Positions 19,053 through 28,811 of a stretch of 59,579 nucleotides of DNA are shown here, piece after piece; position 1 is the first letter of the stretch; every line of letters begins with the position of its first letter. A program made the translations under genes and the position numbers. The stretch is taken from NCBI RefSeq assembly GCF_000759835.1, contig NZ_BBNB01000011.1:1-59579 (forward strand), given 5' to 3'. Source of the stretch: Citrobacter sedlakii NBRC 105722. GTDB lineage: Bacteria; Pseudomonadota; Gammaproteobacteria; Enterobacterales; Enterobacteriaceae. The notes beneath the pieces are model-generated. The model did not search any database. It had not been told where the DNA came from and saw nothing but the letters and a program-made list of their open reading frames with translations.

Positions 19053-21029
19053 CTACTCGTCTTCCAGATACGTGTACCCGTAAAGACCGGCTTCAAACTC
19101 TTCAAGGAACTGCTGCTGTAGCGCATCGTCCAGTCCGGTCTGTTTCACCTGATCGCGGAAGTGGGTCAGCAGCGTTTTCGGATCTAATTGCACATATTGC
19201 AACATGTCCGCCACGGTATCCCCTTCGTCTGACAGCTCAACCTCGACGCTGCCGTCAGGGAAGACAAACACGTCAACCGCTTCGGTGTCGCCAAACAGGT
19301 TATGCATGTTGCCAAGGATCTCCTGATACGCGCCGACCATAAAGAAGCCAAGCATTGGCGGGTTATCCGGATCGTATTCCGGCATCGGCATCGTGGTAGC
19401 GATACCGTCACCGTCGATGTAGTGATCGATAGCGCCGTCAGAATCGCAGGTGATGTCCAGCAGTACCGCGCGGCGCTCCGGCACCTGATCCAGTCCTTCC
19501 AGCGGCAATACCGGGAACAACTGATCGATCCCCCACGCATCCGGCATCGACTGGAACAGGGAAAAGTTGACGTACATTTTGTCCGCCATCCGCTCCTGCA
19601 GTTCGTCAATGATCGGGCGATGCGCGCGGTTGCTCGGGTCGAGCTGTTTCTGCACTTCATGACACATGTTCAGATACAGCTGCTCGGCCCAGGCGCGTTC
19701 CTGAAGGCTAAAGGTTCCGGACGAATAACCCACATGAATATCGTGCAGGTCCATCTGGCTATCGTGCAGCCATTCACGCAGCGAACGGCGGGTGCCTGGT
19801 TCATGCATTTCCTGCCAGGTTTCCCACATGCTTTGCAGCGCGCGCGGCGCGTCGTCCGCAGGCGGCGTTGCTTCCGTGTATTCGTTACGCTCTACGCCGA
19901 TGATATTGGAAACCAGCACCGTATGGTGCGCGGTAACGGCGCGACCTGACTCGGTGATCACCGTCGGGTGCGGCAGGCCGTGCTCGTCGCAGGCATCGCC
20001 AATCGCCCAAATAATATTGTTAGCGTATTCATTAAGGCCGTAGTTTACCGAGCAGTCAGACTGCGAGCGGGTGCCTTCATAGTCCACACCAAGACCGCCA
20101 CCAACGTCGAAACACTGGATGTTCACGCCCAGTTTGTGCAGCTCTACGTAGAAACGCGCCGACTCACGCACACCAGTGGCGATATCGCGAATGTTGGCCA
20201 TTTGCGAACCGAGATGGAAGTGCAGCAGTTGAATGCTGTCGAGACGCCCGCGTTCGCGCAGAATCTCCACCAGTTGCAGCACCTGCGCCGCCGCCAGGCC
20301 GAATTTCGACTTTTCGCCGCCGGAAGACTGCCATTTACCCGAGCCTTGCGAGGCCAGGCGGGCGCGCACGCCGAGGCGCGGCACGACGTTCAGACGCTCG
20401 GCCTCTTCCAGAACGATAGCGATTTCCGTCATCTTCTCGATAACCAGATAGACCTTATGGCCCATCTTTTCGCCAATCAGCGCCAGACGGATGTATTCAC
20501 GGTCTTTATAACCGTTACACACGATCACGCTACGGGTCATGCCCGCGTGCGCCAGTACCGCCATCAGCTCAGCTTTTGACCCCGCCTCCAGCCCCAGCGG
20601 TTCGCCAGAGTGGATCAAGGATTCAATGACGCGACGGTGCTGGTTTACTTTGATCGGGTAAACGAGGAAATAGTCGCCGTTATAGCCATACGATTCCCGC
20701 GCGCGTTTAAACGCGGCGTTAATGGAACGCAGACGGTGTTGCAGGATCTGCGGAAAGCAGAAGAGTGCAGGCAGACGCTGCCCCTGCGCTTCGCGAGCCT
20801 TCACCAGTTTGGCGAGGTCGACGCGCGCTTGCGGAACGTCAGGATCCGGGCACACGCTGATGTGGCCCAGCTCGTTGACGTCATAGTAATTATTGCCCCA
20901 CCAGGCAATATTGTAAGTACGCAGCATCTTGCTGGCTTCCTGGGAGCTCATTGCAACCTCCTGCATGGAGCGTAGTACACCCTGTTCGCCCGCTGACGAA
21001 GGCGAACCCATAGACATATCGTCAGACAT
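19053..21029 (-). CDS. speA: Biosynthetic arginine decarboxylase
   Basis: PLP- and Mg-dependent enzyme making agmatine from arginine; with SpeB it supplies putrescine without ornithine. The product is 658 residues, the E. coli length. The alanine-racemase-type fold shows the PLP lysine in [10 protein letters not shown], the glycine-rich phosphate site in [13 protein letters not shown], and the C-terminal active-site Cys in [13 protein letters not shown]. The start MSDDMS at 21029 is chosen because it matches the family and has GAGG nine bases upstream; an in-frame TTG four codons earlier is not used. It follows the small gene yqgB by 8 nt. Confidence 0.98.
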   Translation of the reverse strand: MSDDMSMGSPSSAGEQGVLRSMQEVAMSSQEASKMLRTYNIAWWGNNYYDVNELGHISVCPDPDVPQARVDLAKLVKAREAQGQRLPALFCFPQILQHRLRSINAAFKRARESYGYNGDYFLVYPIKVNQHRRVIESLIHSGEPLGLEAGSKAELMAVLAHAGMTRSVIVCNGYKDREYIRLALIGEKMGHKVYLVIEKMTEIAIVLEEAERLNVVPRLGVRARLASQGSGKWQSSGGEKSKFGLAAAQVLQLVEILRERGRLDSIQLLHFHLGSQMANIRDIATGVRESARFYVELHKLGVNIQCFDVGGGLGVDYEGTRSQSDCSVNYGLNEYANNIIWAIGDACDEHGLPHPTVITESGRAVTAHHTVLVSNIIGVERNEYTEATPPADDAPRALQSMWETWQEMHEPGTRRSLREWLHDSQMDLHDIHVGYSSGTFSLQERAWAEQLYLNMCHEVQKQLDPSNRAHRPIIDELQERMADKMYVNFSLFQSMPDAWGIDQLFPVLPLEGLDQVPERRAVLLDITCDSDGAIDHYIDGDGIATTMPMPEYDPDNPPMLGFFMVGAYQEILGNMHNLFGDTEAVDVFVFPDGSVEVELSDEGDTVADMLQYVQLDPKTLLTHFRDQVKQTGLDDALQQQFLEEFEAGLYGYTYLEDE

Positions 21030-21037
21030 AGCGAACC

Positions 21038-21169
21038 TCAACTCTTTGTATTAAGTGTAAAACAGTTGACTACTATCGCAGCGTAACACTGCGATAACAA
21101 CCCATAAACGGCGCTAAGTTTCAGCACATCGTGCTGAAAGCGAGGCCGTGCGACCGGTTTCTTATTCAT
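21038..21169 (-). CDS. yqgB: Small protein YqgB
   Basis: A 43-residue ORF starting MNKKPVARP and ending [14 protein letters not shown], close to E. coli YqgB in length, position and C-terminal sequence. Its TGA stop forms part of the Shine-Dalgarno sequence (TTGAGG) of speA, 8 nt before the speA start, so translation of the two is likely coupled. E. coli YqgB has been linked to acid adaptation, but I cannot derive a function from the sequence. A longer in-frame start exists 18 codons upstream and is not favoured. Confidence 0.75.
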   Translation of the reverse strand: MNKKPVARPRFQHDVLKLSAVYGLLSQCYAAIVVNCFTLNTKS

Positions 21170-21824
21170 ATCATTGTAAAACACGTAACCGAACTTAAGT
21201 ATGACAAGGTTCGGCGAAACCACGAGAAACCTCCTGAGATTCAGGAGTGCCCTTGTTCAGAAATCACAAAGCGATCAACCGGCCCTGGAGTCCTGAGAAG
21301 CGCCGAGATGGGTATAACATCGGCAGGTATGCAAAACAGAGATGCAGAATGCGGGGGACATGCGCACACCAGAACGGTGCGTCAGATTCAGCAGTAAACA
21401 ACGGTTCATTATTTCGTATCACCTCCACGGCCGCCCCGCAGGACAAGCCAAAAGCCAAAGCATTCGTTTTAACCCGGCTGGAAGTGGCGACACGATGAAT
21501 CCATCGAGCGCTTTTTTGTGTGAGCCGCGCGCCGCGATTTATACCGATAAGCGATTTAAAAAGCAAAACATAAATGCGCAGATTGCCATCAGTGTTTGTA
21601 AAAATTTCCACACACGTTTACAACGCAGTGAGAGATGATTCAAAAAAAACTGGAAATCGGGTGAAGAAGTAACCTAAAATAGCCGTCCAGATGTTAATCC
21701 ATCCATACTGATTAACACTCAGACTGCCAGTGTCACTAACCTGCAAGCCCTGGTGGAATCTTCTACCCTGGCTTTTCCGCACAACAGTTTGAGCTAACCA
21801 AATTCTCTTTAGGTGAAACAAAAA
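21170..21824. other. Intergenic region between yqgB-speA and metK
   Basis: About 655 bases holding the divergent promoters of speA and metK. The metK side shows a -10 TAAAAT (21675-21680) and tandem MetJ boxes. A 115-codon minus-strand ORF (21264-21611) sits roughly where E. coli annotates yqgD, but I cannot confirm it as a real gene and leave it out. Confidence 0.6.
21675..21704 (+). promoter_or_regulatory. metK promoter -10 and tandem MetJ (met box) operator
   Basis: TAAAAT (21675-21680), with a weak -35 TGGAAA 18 bases upstream, is followed at once by three adjacent 8-mers resembling the met box AGACGTCT: AGCCGTCC, AGATGTTA and ATCCATCC. MetJ with S-adenosylmethionine binds such tandem 8-mers, and placement over the likely start point fits repression of SAM synthetase by its own product. 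Confidence 0.7.
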
Positions 21825-22979
21825 ATGGCTAAACACCTTTTTACGTCCGAGTCCGTATCAGAAGGGCATCCTGACAAAATCGCTGACCAAATCTCTGATG
21901 CCGTGCTGGATGCGATCCTGGAACAGGATCCGAAAGCGCGCGTCGCCTGTGAAACCTACGTCAAAACCGGTATGGTTTTAGTGGGTGGTGAAATCACCAC
22001 CAGCGCATGGGTCGATATCGAAGAGATCACCCGTAACACCGTGCGCGAAATTGGCTATGTGCATTCCGACATGGGCTTTGACGCCAACTCTTGTGCGGTT
22101 CTGAGCGCCATTGGCAAACAGTCGCCAGACATCAACCAGGGCGTAGACCGTGCCGATCCGCTGGAGCAAGGCGCGGGCGACCAGGGTCTGATGTTCGGCT
22201 ATGCCACCAACGAAACCGACGTGCTGATGCCTGCGCCGGTCACCTACGCGCACCGTCTGGTACAACGTCAGGCTGAAGTCCGTAAAAACGGCACCCTGCC
22301 GTGGCTGCGTCCGGATGCGAAAAGCCAGGTTACCTTCCAGTACGATGACGGTAAAATTGTCGGCATCGACGCGGTCGTGCTGTCCACCCAGCATGCTGAA
22401 GATATCGAGCAGAAAACGCTGCAGGAAGCGGTGATGGAAGAGATCATCAAGCCGATTCTGCCAACCGAATGGCTGTCTTCCGCCACCAAATTCTTCATCA
22501 ACCCGACCGGTCGTTTCGTTATCGGCGGCCCGATGGGCGACTGTGGTCTGACTGGCCGTAAAATCATCGTCGATACTTACGGCGGTATGGCGCGTCACGG
22601 CGGCGGCGCATTCTCCGGTAAAGATCCATCAAAAGTTGACCGTTCCGCAGCCTACGCGGCGCGTTACGTGGCGAAAAACATCGTTGCAGCGGGTCTGGCT
22701 GACCGTTGTGAAATCCAGGTGTCTTATGCCATCGGGGTGGCTGAACCGACTTCCATCATGGTGGAAACCTTCGGTACGGAAAAAGTGCCGACTGAACAGT
22801 TAACCCTGCTGGTGCGTGAATTCTTTGATCTTCGCCCTTACGGCCTGATTCAGATGCTGGATCTGCTGCACCCGATCTACAAAGAAACCGCTGCGTATGG
22901 TCACTTTGGCCGCGAACATTTCCCGTGGGAAAAAACCGACAAAGCGCAGGTACTGCGCGACGCTGCCGGTCTGAAATAA
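21825..22979 (+). CDS. metK: S-adenosylmethionine synthetase
   Basis: Makes S-adenosylmethionine from methionine and ATP, releasing phosphate and pyrophosphate; cytoplasmic tetramer needing Mg and K. The 384 residues match E. coli MetK almost without change, including [20 protein letters not shown], the hexapeptide GAGDQG, and the P-loop-like nonapeptide [12 protein letters not shown] 21825 is used rather than the in-frame GTG four codons earlier, since AGG lies at a proper distance and the family starts MAKHLF. Confidence 0.98.
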   Translation: MAKHLFTSESVSEGHPDKIADQISDAVLDAILEQDPKARVACETYVKTGMVLVGGEITTSAWVDIEEITRNTVREIGYVHSDMGFDANSCAVLSAIGKQSPDINQGVDRADPLEQGAGDQGLMFGYATNETDVLMPAPVTYAHRLVQRQAEVRKNGTLPWLRPDAKSQVTFQYDDGKIVGIDAVVLSTQHAEDIEQKTLQEAVMEEIIKPILPTEWLSSATKFFINPTGRFVIGGPMGDCGLTGRKIIVDTYGGMARHGGGAFSGKDPSKVDRSAAYAARYVAKNIVAAGLADRCEIQVSYAIGVAEPTSIMVETFGTEKVPTEQLTLLVREFFDLRPYGLIQMLDLLHPIYKETAAYGHFGREHFPWEKTDKAQVLRDAAGLK

Positions 22980-22993
22980 TCCCTTCTCTGCAT

Positions 22994-23025
22994 ATCCGGC
23001 CCGCATCCTACAACGCAGGCCGGAT
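22994..23025. repeat. REP-type palindrome between metK and galP
   Basis: ATCCGGCC and GGCCGGAT arms, 16 bases apart, form a REP-like stem typical of enterobacterial 3' ends. It may stabilise the metK message. Confidence 0.65.
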
Positions 23026-23091
23026 ACGCGTTGCCCTTCCGGCAAAACCTCCCTGCGTCATCTACACTTTACACGACCTCATAACGTATTC

Positions 23092-23107
23092 ATGAAAGCG
23101 ATTACAT
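23092..23107 (+). promoter_or_regulatory. Candidate upstream GalR/GalS operator of galP
   Basis: ATGAAAGCGATTACAT keeps the AA-CG-TT-CA core of the gal operator with changes at the outer positions. It lies 182 bp (start to start) upstream of a near-perfect operator, a spacing that could allow looping. Confidence 0.45.
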
Positions 23108-23273
23108 TCGCTTTTCTCCCCCTCTGACCGCCATTTCCCTTCGCCATGATCCCGCTCGCAGAGTTGTTACATTGTTTTTCAGCTTTGTCTTAAATTCAGA
23201 CAAACGCTCCCGTACTAAGGTTAGTAAAAGGTTTTAATTTCAGAAAGTTAAAACATTAATGGGATAAATGATA

Positions 23274-23289
23274 GTGTAACCGATTACAC
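23274..23289 (+). promoter_or_regulatory. GalR/GalS operator of galP
   Basis: GTGTAACCGATTACAC is a near-perfect palindrome and matches the gal operator consensus GTGKAANCGNTTNCAC at every defined position. It lies 84 bases upstream of galP and just before a CRP-like site. Confidence 0.85.
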
Positions 23290-23292
23290 CAA

Positions 23293-23308
23293 CGTGATAA
23301 CAATCACA
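23293..23308 (+). promoter_or_regulatory. Candidate CRP site of galP
   Basis: CGTGA-N6-TCACA differs from the CRP half-site pair TGTGA-N6-TCACA at one base. It sits four bases downstream of the gal operator, as expected for a catabolite-controlled galactose transporter. Confidence 0.6.
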
Positions 23309-23373
23309 TATTTTTACGGTGCACTGACCTACCCTTACCATCATCAAAACTGATAACCCAATCGGAGGGCATA

Positions 23374-24768
23374 ATGCCTGACAATAAAAAACAGGGGCGT
23401 TCAAATAAGGCGATGACATTTTTTGTCTGCTTCCTTGCAGCCCTGGCAGGATTACTTTTTGGCCTGGATATCGGCGTTATTGCCGGCGCGTTACCGTTTA
23501 TTACTGACGAGTTCCAGATTTCCGCCCACACCCAGGAGTGGGTTGTCAGCTCCATGATGTTCGGTGCGGCAGTGGGCGCCGTCGGCAGCGGCTGGCTCTC
23601 CTTCAAGCTCGGGCGTAAAAAAAGCCTGATGATTGGCGCGATCTTGTTTGTTGCTGGTTCGCTGTTTTCCGCCGCTGCGCCTAACGTCGAGGTGCTGATT
23701 CTTTCCCGCGTACTGCTGGGGCTGGCCGTCGGCGTCGCCTCTTACACCGCCCCGCTGTATCTGTCTGAGATTGCGCCGGAGAAAATTCGCGGCAGTATGA
23801 TTTCCATGTATCAGTTGATGATCACCATTGGTATTCTCGGCGCCTATCTTTCAGATACCGCCTTTAGCTACAGCGGCGCATGGCGCTGGATGCTGGGCAT
23901 TATCATCATTCCGGCTATCCTGCTGCTGATCGGCGTTTTCTTCCTCCCCGACAGCCCGCGCTGGTTTGCCGCGAAACGCCGCTTCCACGACGCGGAACGG
24001 GTGCTGCTGCGCCTGCGTGACACCAGCGCTGAAGCGAAGCGCGAGCTGGACGAAATCCGTGAAAGTTTGCAGGTAAAACAAAGCGGCTGGGCGCTGTTTA
24101 AAGAGAACAGCAACTTCCGCCGCGCGGTATTCCTCGGCGTGCTGTTACAGGTGATGCAGCAGTTCACCGGGATGAACGTCATCATGTATTACGCGCCGAA
24201 AATCTTCGAACTGGCGGGTTACACGAACACCACCGAACAGATGTGGGGTACCGTTATTGTCGGTCTGACTAACGTACTGGCCACCTTTATCGCTATCGGC
24301 CTGGTTGACCGCTGGGGCCGTAAGCCGACGTTGACGCTGGGCTTCCTGGTCATGGCGGCAGGGATGGGAATTATGGGGACGATGATGCACGTTGGCATCC
24401 ACTCGCCGGCAGCCCAGTACTTCGCCATCGCCATGCTGTTGATGTTTATCATCGGGTTTGCCATGAGCGCCGGTCCGCTGATCTGGGTCCTGTGTTCTGA
24501 AATTCAGCCACTGAAAGGTCGCGATTTCGGTATCACCTGCTCTACCGCCACCAACTGGATCGCCAACATGATCGTCGGGGCAACATTCCTGACCATGCTC
24601 AACAACCTGGGCAGCGCTAACACCTTCTGGGTGTACGCCGCGCTGAACGTGCTGTTCATTCTGCTCACGCTGTGGCTGGTGCCGGAAACCAAACATGTGT
24701 CGCTGGAACACATCGAGCGTAACCTGATGAAAGGCCGCAAGCTGCGCGAAATCGGCGCGCACGACTAA
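23374..24768 (+). CDS. galP: Galactose:H+ symporter
   Basis: Inner-membrane major facilitator sugar transporter bringing in galactose and glucose with protons. The 464-residue product matches E. coli GalP nearly throughout. Family motifs are visible: [13 protein letters not shown] in helix 1, LGRKKSL after helix 2, [10 protein letters not shown] before the central loop, [14 protein letters not shown] in helix 7, DRWGRKP after helix 8, and [10 protein letters not shown] after helix 12. GGAGG lies just before ATG. Two gal operators and a CRP site upstream indicate galactose induction and catabolite control. Confidence 0.98.
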   Translation: MPDNKKQGRSNKAMTFFVCFLAALAGLLFGLDIGVIAGALPFITDEFQISAHTQEWVVSSMMFGAAVGAVGSGWLSFKLGRKKSLMIGAILFVAGSLFSAAAPNVEVLILSRVLLGLAVGVASYTAPLYLSEIAPEKIRGSMISMYQLMITIGILGAYLSDTAFSYSGAWRWMLGIIIIPAILLLIGVFFLPDSPRWFAAKRRFHDAERVLLRLRDTSAEAKRELDEIRESLQVKQSGWALFKENSNFRRAVFLGVLLQVMQQFTGMNVIMYYAPKIFELAGYTNTTEQMWGTVIVGLTNVLATFIAIGLVDRWGRKPTLTLGFLVMAAGMGIMGTMMHVGIHSPAAQYFAIAMLLMFIIGFAMSAGPLIWVLCSEIQPLKGRDFGITCSTATNWIANMIVGATFLTMLNNLGSANTFWVYAALNVLFILLTLWLVPETKHVSLEHIERNLMKGRKLREIGAHD

Positions 24769-24778
24769 TCTTCCCTGC

Positions 24779-24802
24779 GCGTCCTCTCGTCTGAGAGGAC
24801 GC
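24779..24802. terminator. Bidirectional terminator between galP and hiuH
   Basis: Perfect 10-bp stem (GCGTCCTCTC/GAGAGGACGC) with a four-base loop, followed on the plus strand by CCGTTTCTCTT. It lies between the convergent galP and hiuH genes. Confidence 0.7.
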
Positions 24803-24818
24803 CCGTTTCTCTTAACGC

Positions 24819-25229
24819 TTAGCTTCCCCGATAGGTCGAGTAACCGTATTGACTCAGCAGTAAGGGAACGTGGTAGTGTTCGCTGGTATTGCTGATATGA
24901 AATTCAACGGGAACTTCAGGGAAAAAACTCGCCTGCTGTTTGCTGTCGAAGTACGGTTTGGTTTTAAACGTTACGCGATAATCCCCAGGTTTTGCCGCCT
25001 GTTCAGGCCATAGCGCCTTAATTCTGCCGTCCCGATCGGTGCGGCCGCTGTTTAACTGCTGCCAGCCGTCCTGACGTTTTTGCTCAAGGATAACCTCAAC
25101 ATTCGCCGCAGGCTTGCCGGTTTGCTGATCGAGAATATGTACGCTCAGCAGGTTAGTGGCTGCCGCCATCGCCATGGCGGGTACAGACATTGCGCTGAGT
25201 AACGCTACGGTCAAAATAGTTTTTTTCAT
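24819..25229 (-). CDS. hiuH: 5-hydroxyisourate hydrolase, periplasmic (transthyretin-like)
   Basis: Hydrolyses 5-hydroxyisourate, the unstable product of urate oxidation. The 136-residue protein has a signal peptide (to about AMAMA), the N-terminal [18 protein letters not shown] with the active-site His, [24 protein letters not shown] and the C-terminal YRGS that defines the family. The start at 25229 (MKKTILTV) is chosen for its GGAG nine bases upstream and signal peptide; a start ten codons earlier is possible. Divergent from hprR, as in E. coli, but in a different place in the genome and without msrPQ beside it. Confidence 0.92.
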   Translation of the reverse strand: MKKTILTVALLSAMSVPAMAMAAATNLLSVHILDQQTGKPAANVEVILEQKRQDGWQQLNSGRTDRDGRIKALWPEQAAKPGDYRVTFKTKPYFDSKQQASFFPEVPVEFHISNTSEHYHVPLLLSQYGYSTYRGS

Positions 25230-25295
25230 GTGTCGCTCCGTATGGGGTGAGTGAGACAAATGTAGATGAACCGCCCGCTGCTAACCTGACATTCG

Positions 25296-25313
25296 CATTA
25301 CATTTTCGTCATC
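25296..25313. promoter_or_regulatory. Candidate HprR/CusR-type box between hiuH and hprR
   Basis: CATTACA followed by four bases and CGTCATC resembles the HprR/CusR box CATTACA-N4-TGTAATG: the left half is perfect and the right half matches four of seven positions. It lies in the divergent intergenic region, so the response regulator probably controls hiuH and its own operon. Confidence 0.55.
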
Positions 25314-25363
25314 TTTGGTGTTATTTTTAGCCGTGACCCGCCGCGTGTGACATAGTGAATTCC

Positions 25364-26044
25364 ATGAAGATTTTGCTGATTGAAGATAACCAGAAAACCC
25401 GCGACTGGGTAAGCCAGGGGCTGACGGAAGCAGGCTATGTCGTCGACCAGGCCAGCGATGGCAAAATGGGACTCCGTCTCGCGCTGCATGAACCTTATAG
25501 CCTGATCGTTCTGGATATCATGCTGCCAGAACTGGACGGCTGGCAGGTGTTGAAAGCGATCAGAACCGCACAGCAAACGCCGGTCATTTGTCTGACCGCT
25601 CGCGACGCCATTGAGGACCGGGTAAAAGGGCTGGAGTCCGGCGCCAATGATTATCTGGTGAAGCCTTTTTCTTTCGCCGAACTGCTGGCGCGGGTGCGCG
25701 CGCTGTTGAGAAATCACAGTCGCGGCCAGACCCGAATAAAAATCAGCGGGCTGGAAATGGACTCCGTCAGGCAAAGCGTTTCCCGCGAAGGAAAGGCCAT
25801 TGTCTTAACCCGGAAAGAGTTTCTGCTGCTCTGGCTGCTGGCGTCCAGAGCCGGAGAAATCATCCCCAGAGCGGTCATCGCCAGCGAGGTATGGGGAATC
25901 AATTTCGACAGTGAGACCAACACGGTAGACGTCGCCATCCGCCGCCTGCGGGCAAAAATCGACGATCCGTTTGAGGTGAAGCTGATCGGCACCGTCAGAG
26001 GGATGGGTTACCGCCTGTGCGCCGGAGAAAACAATGAAGCGTGA
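25364..26044 (+). CDS. hprR: Response regulator HprR (OmpR family)
   Basis: DNA-binding response regulator of the peroxide/hypochlorous-acid responsive HprSR system (formerly YedWV), related to copper-responsive CusR. It has a receiver domain with IEDN acidic pocket, phosphoacceptor Asp51 in VLDIMLPELDG, Thr in CLTARD and Lys in YLVKPFSF, then a winged-helix domain with LTRKEFLLLWLLAS and NTVDVAIRRLRAKID. The start MKILLIEDNQ at 25364 follows the family; an in-frame GTG three codons upstream is the alternative, and neither has a clear ribosome site. It overlaps hprS by 11 nt. Confidence 0.9.
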   Translation: MKILLIEDNQKTRDWVSQGLTEAGYVVDQASDGKMGLRLALHEPYSLIVLDIMLPELDGWQVLKAIRTAQQTPVICLTARDAIEDRVKGLESGANDYLVKPFSFAELLARVRALLRNHSRGQTRIKISGLEMDSVRQSVSREGKAIVLTRKEFLLLWLLASRAGEIIPRAVIASEVWGINFDSETNTVDVAIRRLRAKIDDPFEVKLIGTVRGMGYRLCAGENNEA

Positions 26045-27389
26045 ACTCTCCATGACGTTGCGCCTGACGATGTTATTTGTGTTGGTGCTGACCCTCGCCT
26101 GCGCTGGCGTCAGCTGGACGCTGTATCGCGCGCTGAGTAAAGAGCTGACCTGGCGTGATGACATCACTCTGATTAACCGCGCGGAGCAAATCCGACAACT
26201 GCTTGTTGACGGCGCGAAAGCGGAAAATCTTCCCCTTTATTTCAACCGGATGATGGACACCCGCCAGGATATTCTGCTTATCCACTCCCCCACGTCGGAA
26301 AATATTGCCGTTAATCATACCGGGGTCAATCCAGCGGTTCTGGATGCCCTTCCGGCGCAGCAAAAACCGACGCTGGCGTCCCTCGCCAAAAGGGATATTG
26401 CCGGTACGCAACTTTCAGCGGTGCGCATCATCGCGAGTAGCGACGCCCGCCCTGTCACCATTACCGTCGCCAGACTGGCATCGGAACGCCAGGACATGCT
26501 TGAGCAGTACCGGAATAACAGCCTGGCGATCGGCATCCTCGCCATCCTGGTGTGCTCAGCGCTCAGCCCCTTTCTGGTCAGGCGAGGACTAAAAGCGATA
26601 ACATCGCTCAGTCAGCAGACGGCTAATATCGACAGTCGTGGGCTGAGCCAGCCGCTGGACGAAAATGCGCTCCCCGTCGAGTTGAAGCCGTTGGGCAGCG
26701 CGCTGAACGTAATGCGCCAGAAGCTCTGTGATGACTTTACGCGCCTGAATCAGTTTGCTGACGATCTGGCGCACGAGCTGCGTACCCCGGTCAATATTCT
26801 GTTGGGCCATAACCAGGTGGCGTTAAGCAAAGCGCGCACGGCTGAACAATATCAACACACGCTGGCGAGCAATATTGAGGAGCTTGAGGGACTTTCGCGT
26901 CTAACGGAAAACATCCTTTTCCTCGCCAGGGCGGAGCATCATACTATTTTGCTCGCCAAAGAAGCGGTGGCTTACTCCGCGGTCATCAACAACCTTGTCG
27001 AGTTTCTTGAGTACGAAGCCGAAGAAAAGAACATCCGCTTTTTCGTATCAGGCGATGCAACGATTCAGGCGGACCGGACGTTGCTGCAAAGGGTATTAAT
27101 GAACCTGCTCAGTAATGCGATCCGCTATTCGCCGGCGCAGGCGACCGTGGAGATTGAGGCCAGTGGCAACCCTGACCAAACGGTTATCGAGATCCGTAAT
27201 CCAGGCACCGTCGCCCTGAACGCCGATAAGCTGTTTCATCGCTTCTGGCGAGGAGACAATGCTCGTCAGTCTGCGGGTTATGGGCTGGGATTATCGCTGG
27301 TTAAAGCCATTATGACTCTGCATTCCGCCACAGTGAGCTACCGCTTTCGCGACGGAAAGCATATTTTCGCCCTGCACTTTCCTGCCTGA
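26034..27389 (+). CDS. hprS: Sensor histidine kinase HprS
   Basis: Inner-membrane kinase partner of HprR, sensing oxidative (H2O2/HOCl) stress or copper in the periplasm. The 451 residues comprise TM1 (about 10-30), a periplasmic domain to about 160, TM2 (LAIGILAILVCSALSPFLV), a HAMP segment, the H-box with His247 in DDLAHELRTP, and a C-terminal ATPase with N-box NLLSNAIRYSP and G-box GYGLGLSLVKAI. The short start at 26034 has GGAG eight bases upstream. Closest match by eye is E. coli HprS (YedV), although the periplasmic domain has diverged. Confidence 0.88.
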   Translation: MKRELSMTLRLTMLFVLVLTLACAGVSWTLYRALSKELTWRDDITLINRAEQIRQLLVDGAKAENLPLYFNRMMDTRQDILLIHSPTSENIAVNHTGVNPAVLDALPAQQKPTLASLAKRDIAGTQLSAVRIIASSDARPVTITVARLASERQDMLEQYRNNSLAIGILAILVCSALSPFLVRRGLKAITSLSQQTANIDSRGLSQPLDENALPVELKPLGSALNVMRQKLCDDFTRLNQFADDLAHELRTPVNILLGHNQVALSKARTAEQYQHTLASNIEELEGLSRLTENILFLARAEHHTILLAKEAVAYSAVINNLVEFLEYEAEEKNIRFFVSGDATIQADRTLLQRVLMNLLSNAIRYSPAQATVEIEASGNPDQTVIEIRNPGTVALNADKLFHRFWRGDNARQSAGYGLGLSLVKAIMTLHSATVSYRFRDGKHIFALHFPA

Positions 27390-27440
27390 CAGGTAAGCGC
27401 TGGTTGCAGTCGCCTTTTTTAGCCATTATTCTCTGCCGTT

Positions 27441-27941
27441 ATGAAAACAGCCCGTCTCCCCATCGCCGTCCAGCAGGCCGTTATGCGCAGCCTGCGGGAA
27501 AATCTCGCCAGGGCAAACCTGAAACTGGCGCGCAGCTATCCTGAACCTAAGCTGGTTTATCAGCAGCGTGGCACCTCCGCCGGCACCGCCTGGCTGGAAA
27601 GCTACGAAATTCGCCTGAACCCGGTCTTGCTGATGGAGAACACTGACGCATTTATCAGCGAAGTGGTTCCCCACGAGCTGGCGCATTTGCTGGTCTGGAA
27701 GCACTTTGGCCGCGTGGCGCCGCACGGTAAAGAGTGGAAATGGATGATGGAAAGCGTACTTGGCGTGCCTGCACGGCGCACCCATGAGTTTGCGCTCCAG
27801 TCAGTGCGCCGCAATACCTATCCTTATCGCTGTCAGTGTCAGGAACATCAATTGACCGTCCGCCGCCATAATCGTGTGGTACGCGGTGAGGCCACCTACC
27901 GCTGCGTTCACTGCGGCGAACCCTTAGTGCCACTGAAATAA
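27441..27941 (+). CDS. sprT: SprT family zinc protein
   Basis: Small cytoplasmic protein of unproven biochemical role; the family resembles the protease domain of eukaryotic Spartan/SPRTN, which acts on DNA-protein crosslinks. The 166 residues carry the HExxH motif HELAH at 78-82, a following His region (HGKEWKWMM), and a C-terminal zinc ribbon with paired cysteines (CQCQEHQ and CVHCGE). It lies just before endA as in E. coli. Confidence 0.95.
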   Translation: MKTARLPIAVQQAVMRSLRENLARANLKLARSYPEPKLVYQQRGTSAGTAWLESYEIRLNPVLLMENTDAFISEVVPHELAHLLVWKHFGRVAPHGKEWKWMMESVLGVPARRTHEFALQSVRRNTYPYRCQCQEHQLTVRRHNRVVRGEATYRCVHCGEPLVPLK

Positions 27942-28032
27942 TCAGAACTATCAGGAACTTTCCTGATCTGACTGATTGCATCCCAAATCATCTTTCGCTA
28001 CGTTGCGGGCTCGTTTTGACACGGAGTGTGTG

Positions 28033-28740
28033 ATGTACCGTCATTTGAGTGTTACCGCTGCGCTGCTGGCAACGGTATTTTCAGGCCCGGCCCTTGCTGC
28101 CGGAATCAACAGCTTTTCACAAGCCAAAGCCGCTGGCGTCAAGATCTACGCCGACGTACCTGGCGACTTCTACTGCGGATGTAAAATCAACTGGCAGGGG
28201 AAAAAAGGGGTCGTTGATCTCGCATCCTGCGGCTATAAAGTGCGTAAAAATGAAAACCGCGCCAGCCGAATTGAATGGGAACACGTGGTTCCTGCATGGC
28301 AGTTTGGCCACCAGCGTCAGTGCTGGCAGGACGGTGGGCGTAAAAACTGCGCCAAAGACCCGGTCTATCGCAAAATGGAAAGCGACATGCATAACCTGCA
28401 GCCCGCCGTTGGCGAGGTTAACGGCGATCGCGGCAACTTTATGTACAGCCAATGGAACGGCGGCGACGGTCAATACGGGCAGTGTGCAATGAAGGTCGAC
28501 TTTAAAGCGAAGGCCGCCGAGCCGCCCGCCCGCGCTCGCGGCGCCATCGCCCGAACGTACTTTTACATGCGCGACCAGTACGATCTGACCCTTTCCCGCC
28601 AGCAAACCCAACTTTTCAACGCGTGGAATAAGATGTACCCGGTCAGCGACTGGGAGTGCGAGCGCGACGAACGTATCGCGAAGGTGCAAGGCAACCACAA
28701 CCCGTATGTGCAACGCGCTTGCCAGGCGCAAAAGAGCTAA
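28033..28740 (+). CDS. endA: Endonuclease I, periplasmic
   Basis: Periplasmic double-strand-specific DNA endonuclease. The 235-residue product has a signal peptide (cleavage near GPALA) and the beta-beta-alpha-metal nuclease core [12 protein letters not shown] ... [19 protein letters not shown]. Many Cys residues (CGC, SCGY, QCWQ, NCAK, QCAM, DWECE, RACQ) fit disulphides that keep the enzyme active only in the periplasm. ATG 28033 is chosen over an upstream in-frame start because it gives the signal peptide. Confidence 0.97.
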   Translation: MYRHLSVTAALLATVFSGPALAAGINSFSQAKAAGVKIYADVPGDFYCGCKINWQGKKGVVDLASCGYKVRKNENRASRIEWEHVVPAWQFGHQRQCWQDGGRKNCAKDPVYRKMESDMHNLQPAVGEVNGDRGNFMYSQWNGGDGQYGQCAMKVDFKAKAAEPPARARGAIARTYFYMRDQYDLTLSRQQTQLFNAWNKMYPVSDWECERDERIAKVQGNHNPYVQRACQAQKS

Positions 28741-28811
28741 CCTACACTAGCGGGATTCATATTAAACCTCCCCGCGCCAACGGGCGTGGGGCAAGACGCG
28801 GACTGTTAACC

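Noticed and set aside
19302..20579. Long plus-strand frames opposite speA
   Set aside because: Shadows of the conserved speA reading frame, overlapping one another without ribosome sites.
21264..21611. 115-codon minus-strand ORF in the metK upstream region, roughly where E. coli has yqgD
   Set aside because: I cannot confirm similarity to any known protein; no good ribosome site, and it overlaps control sequences of metK.
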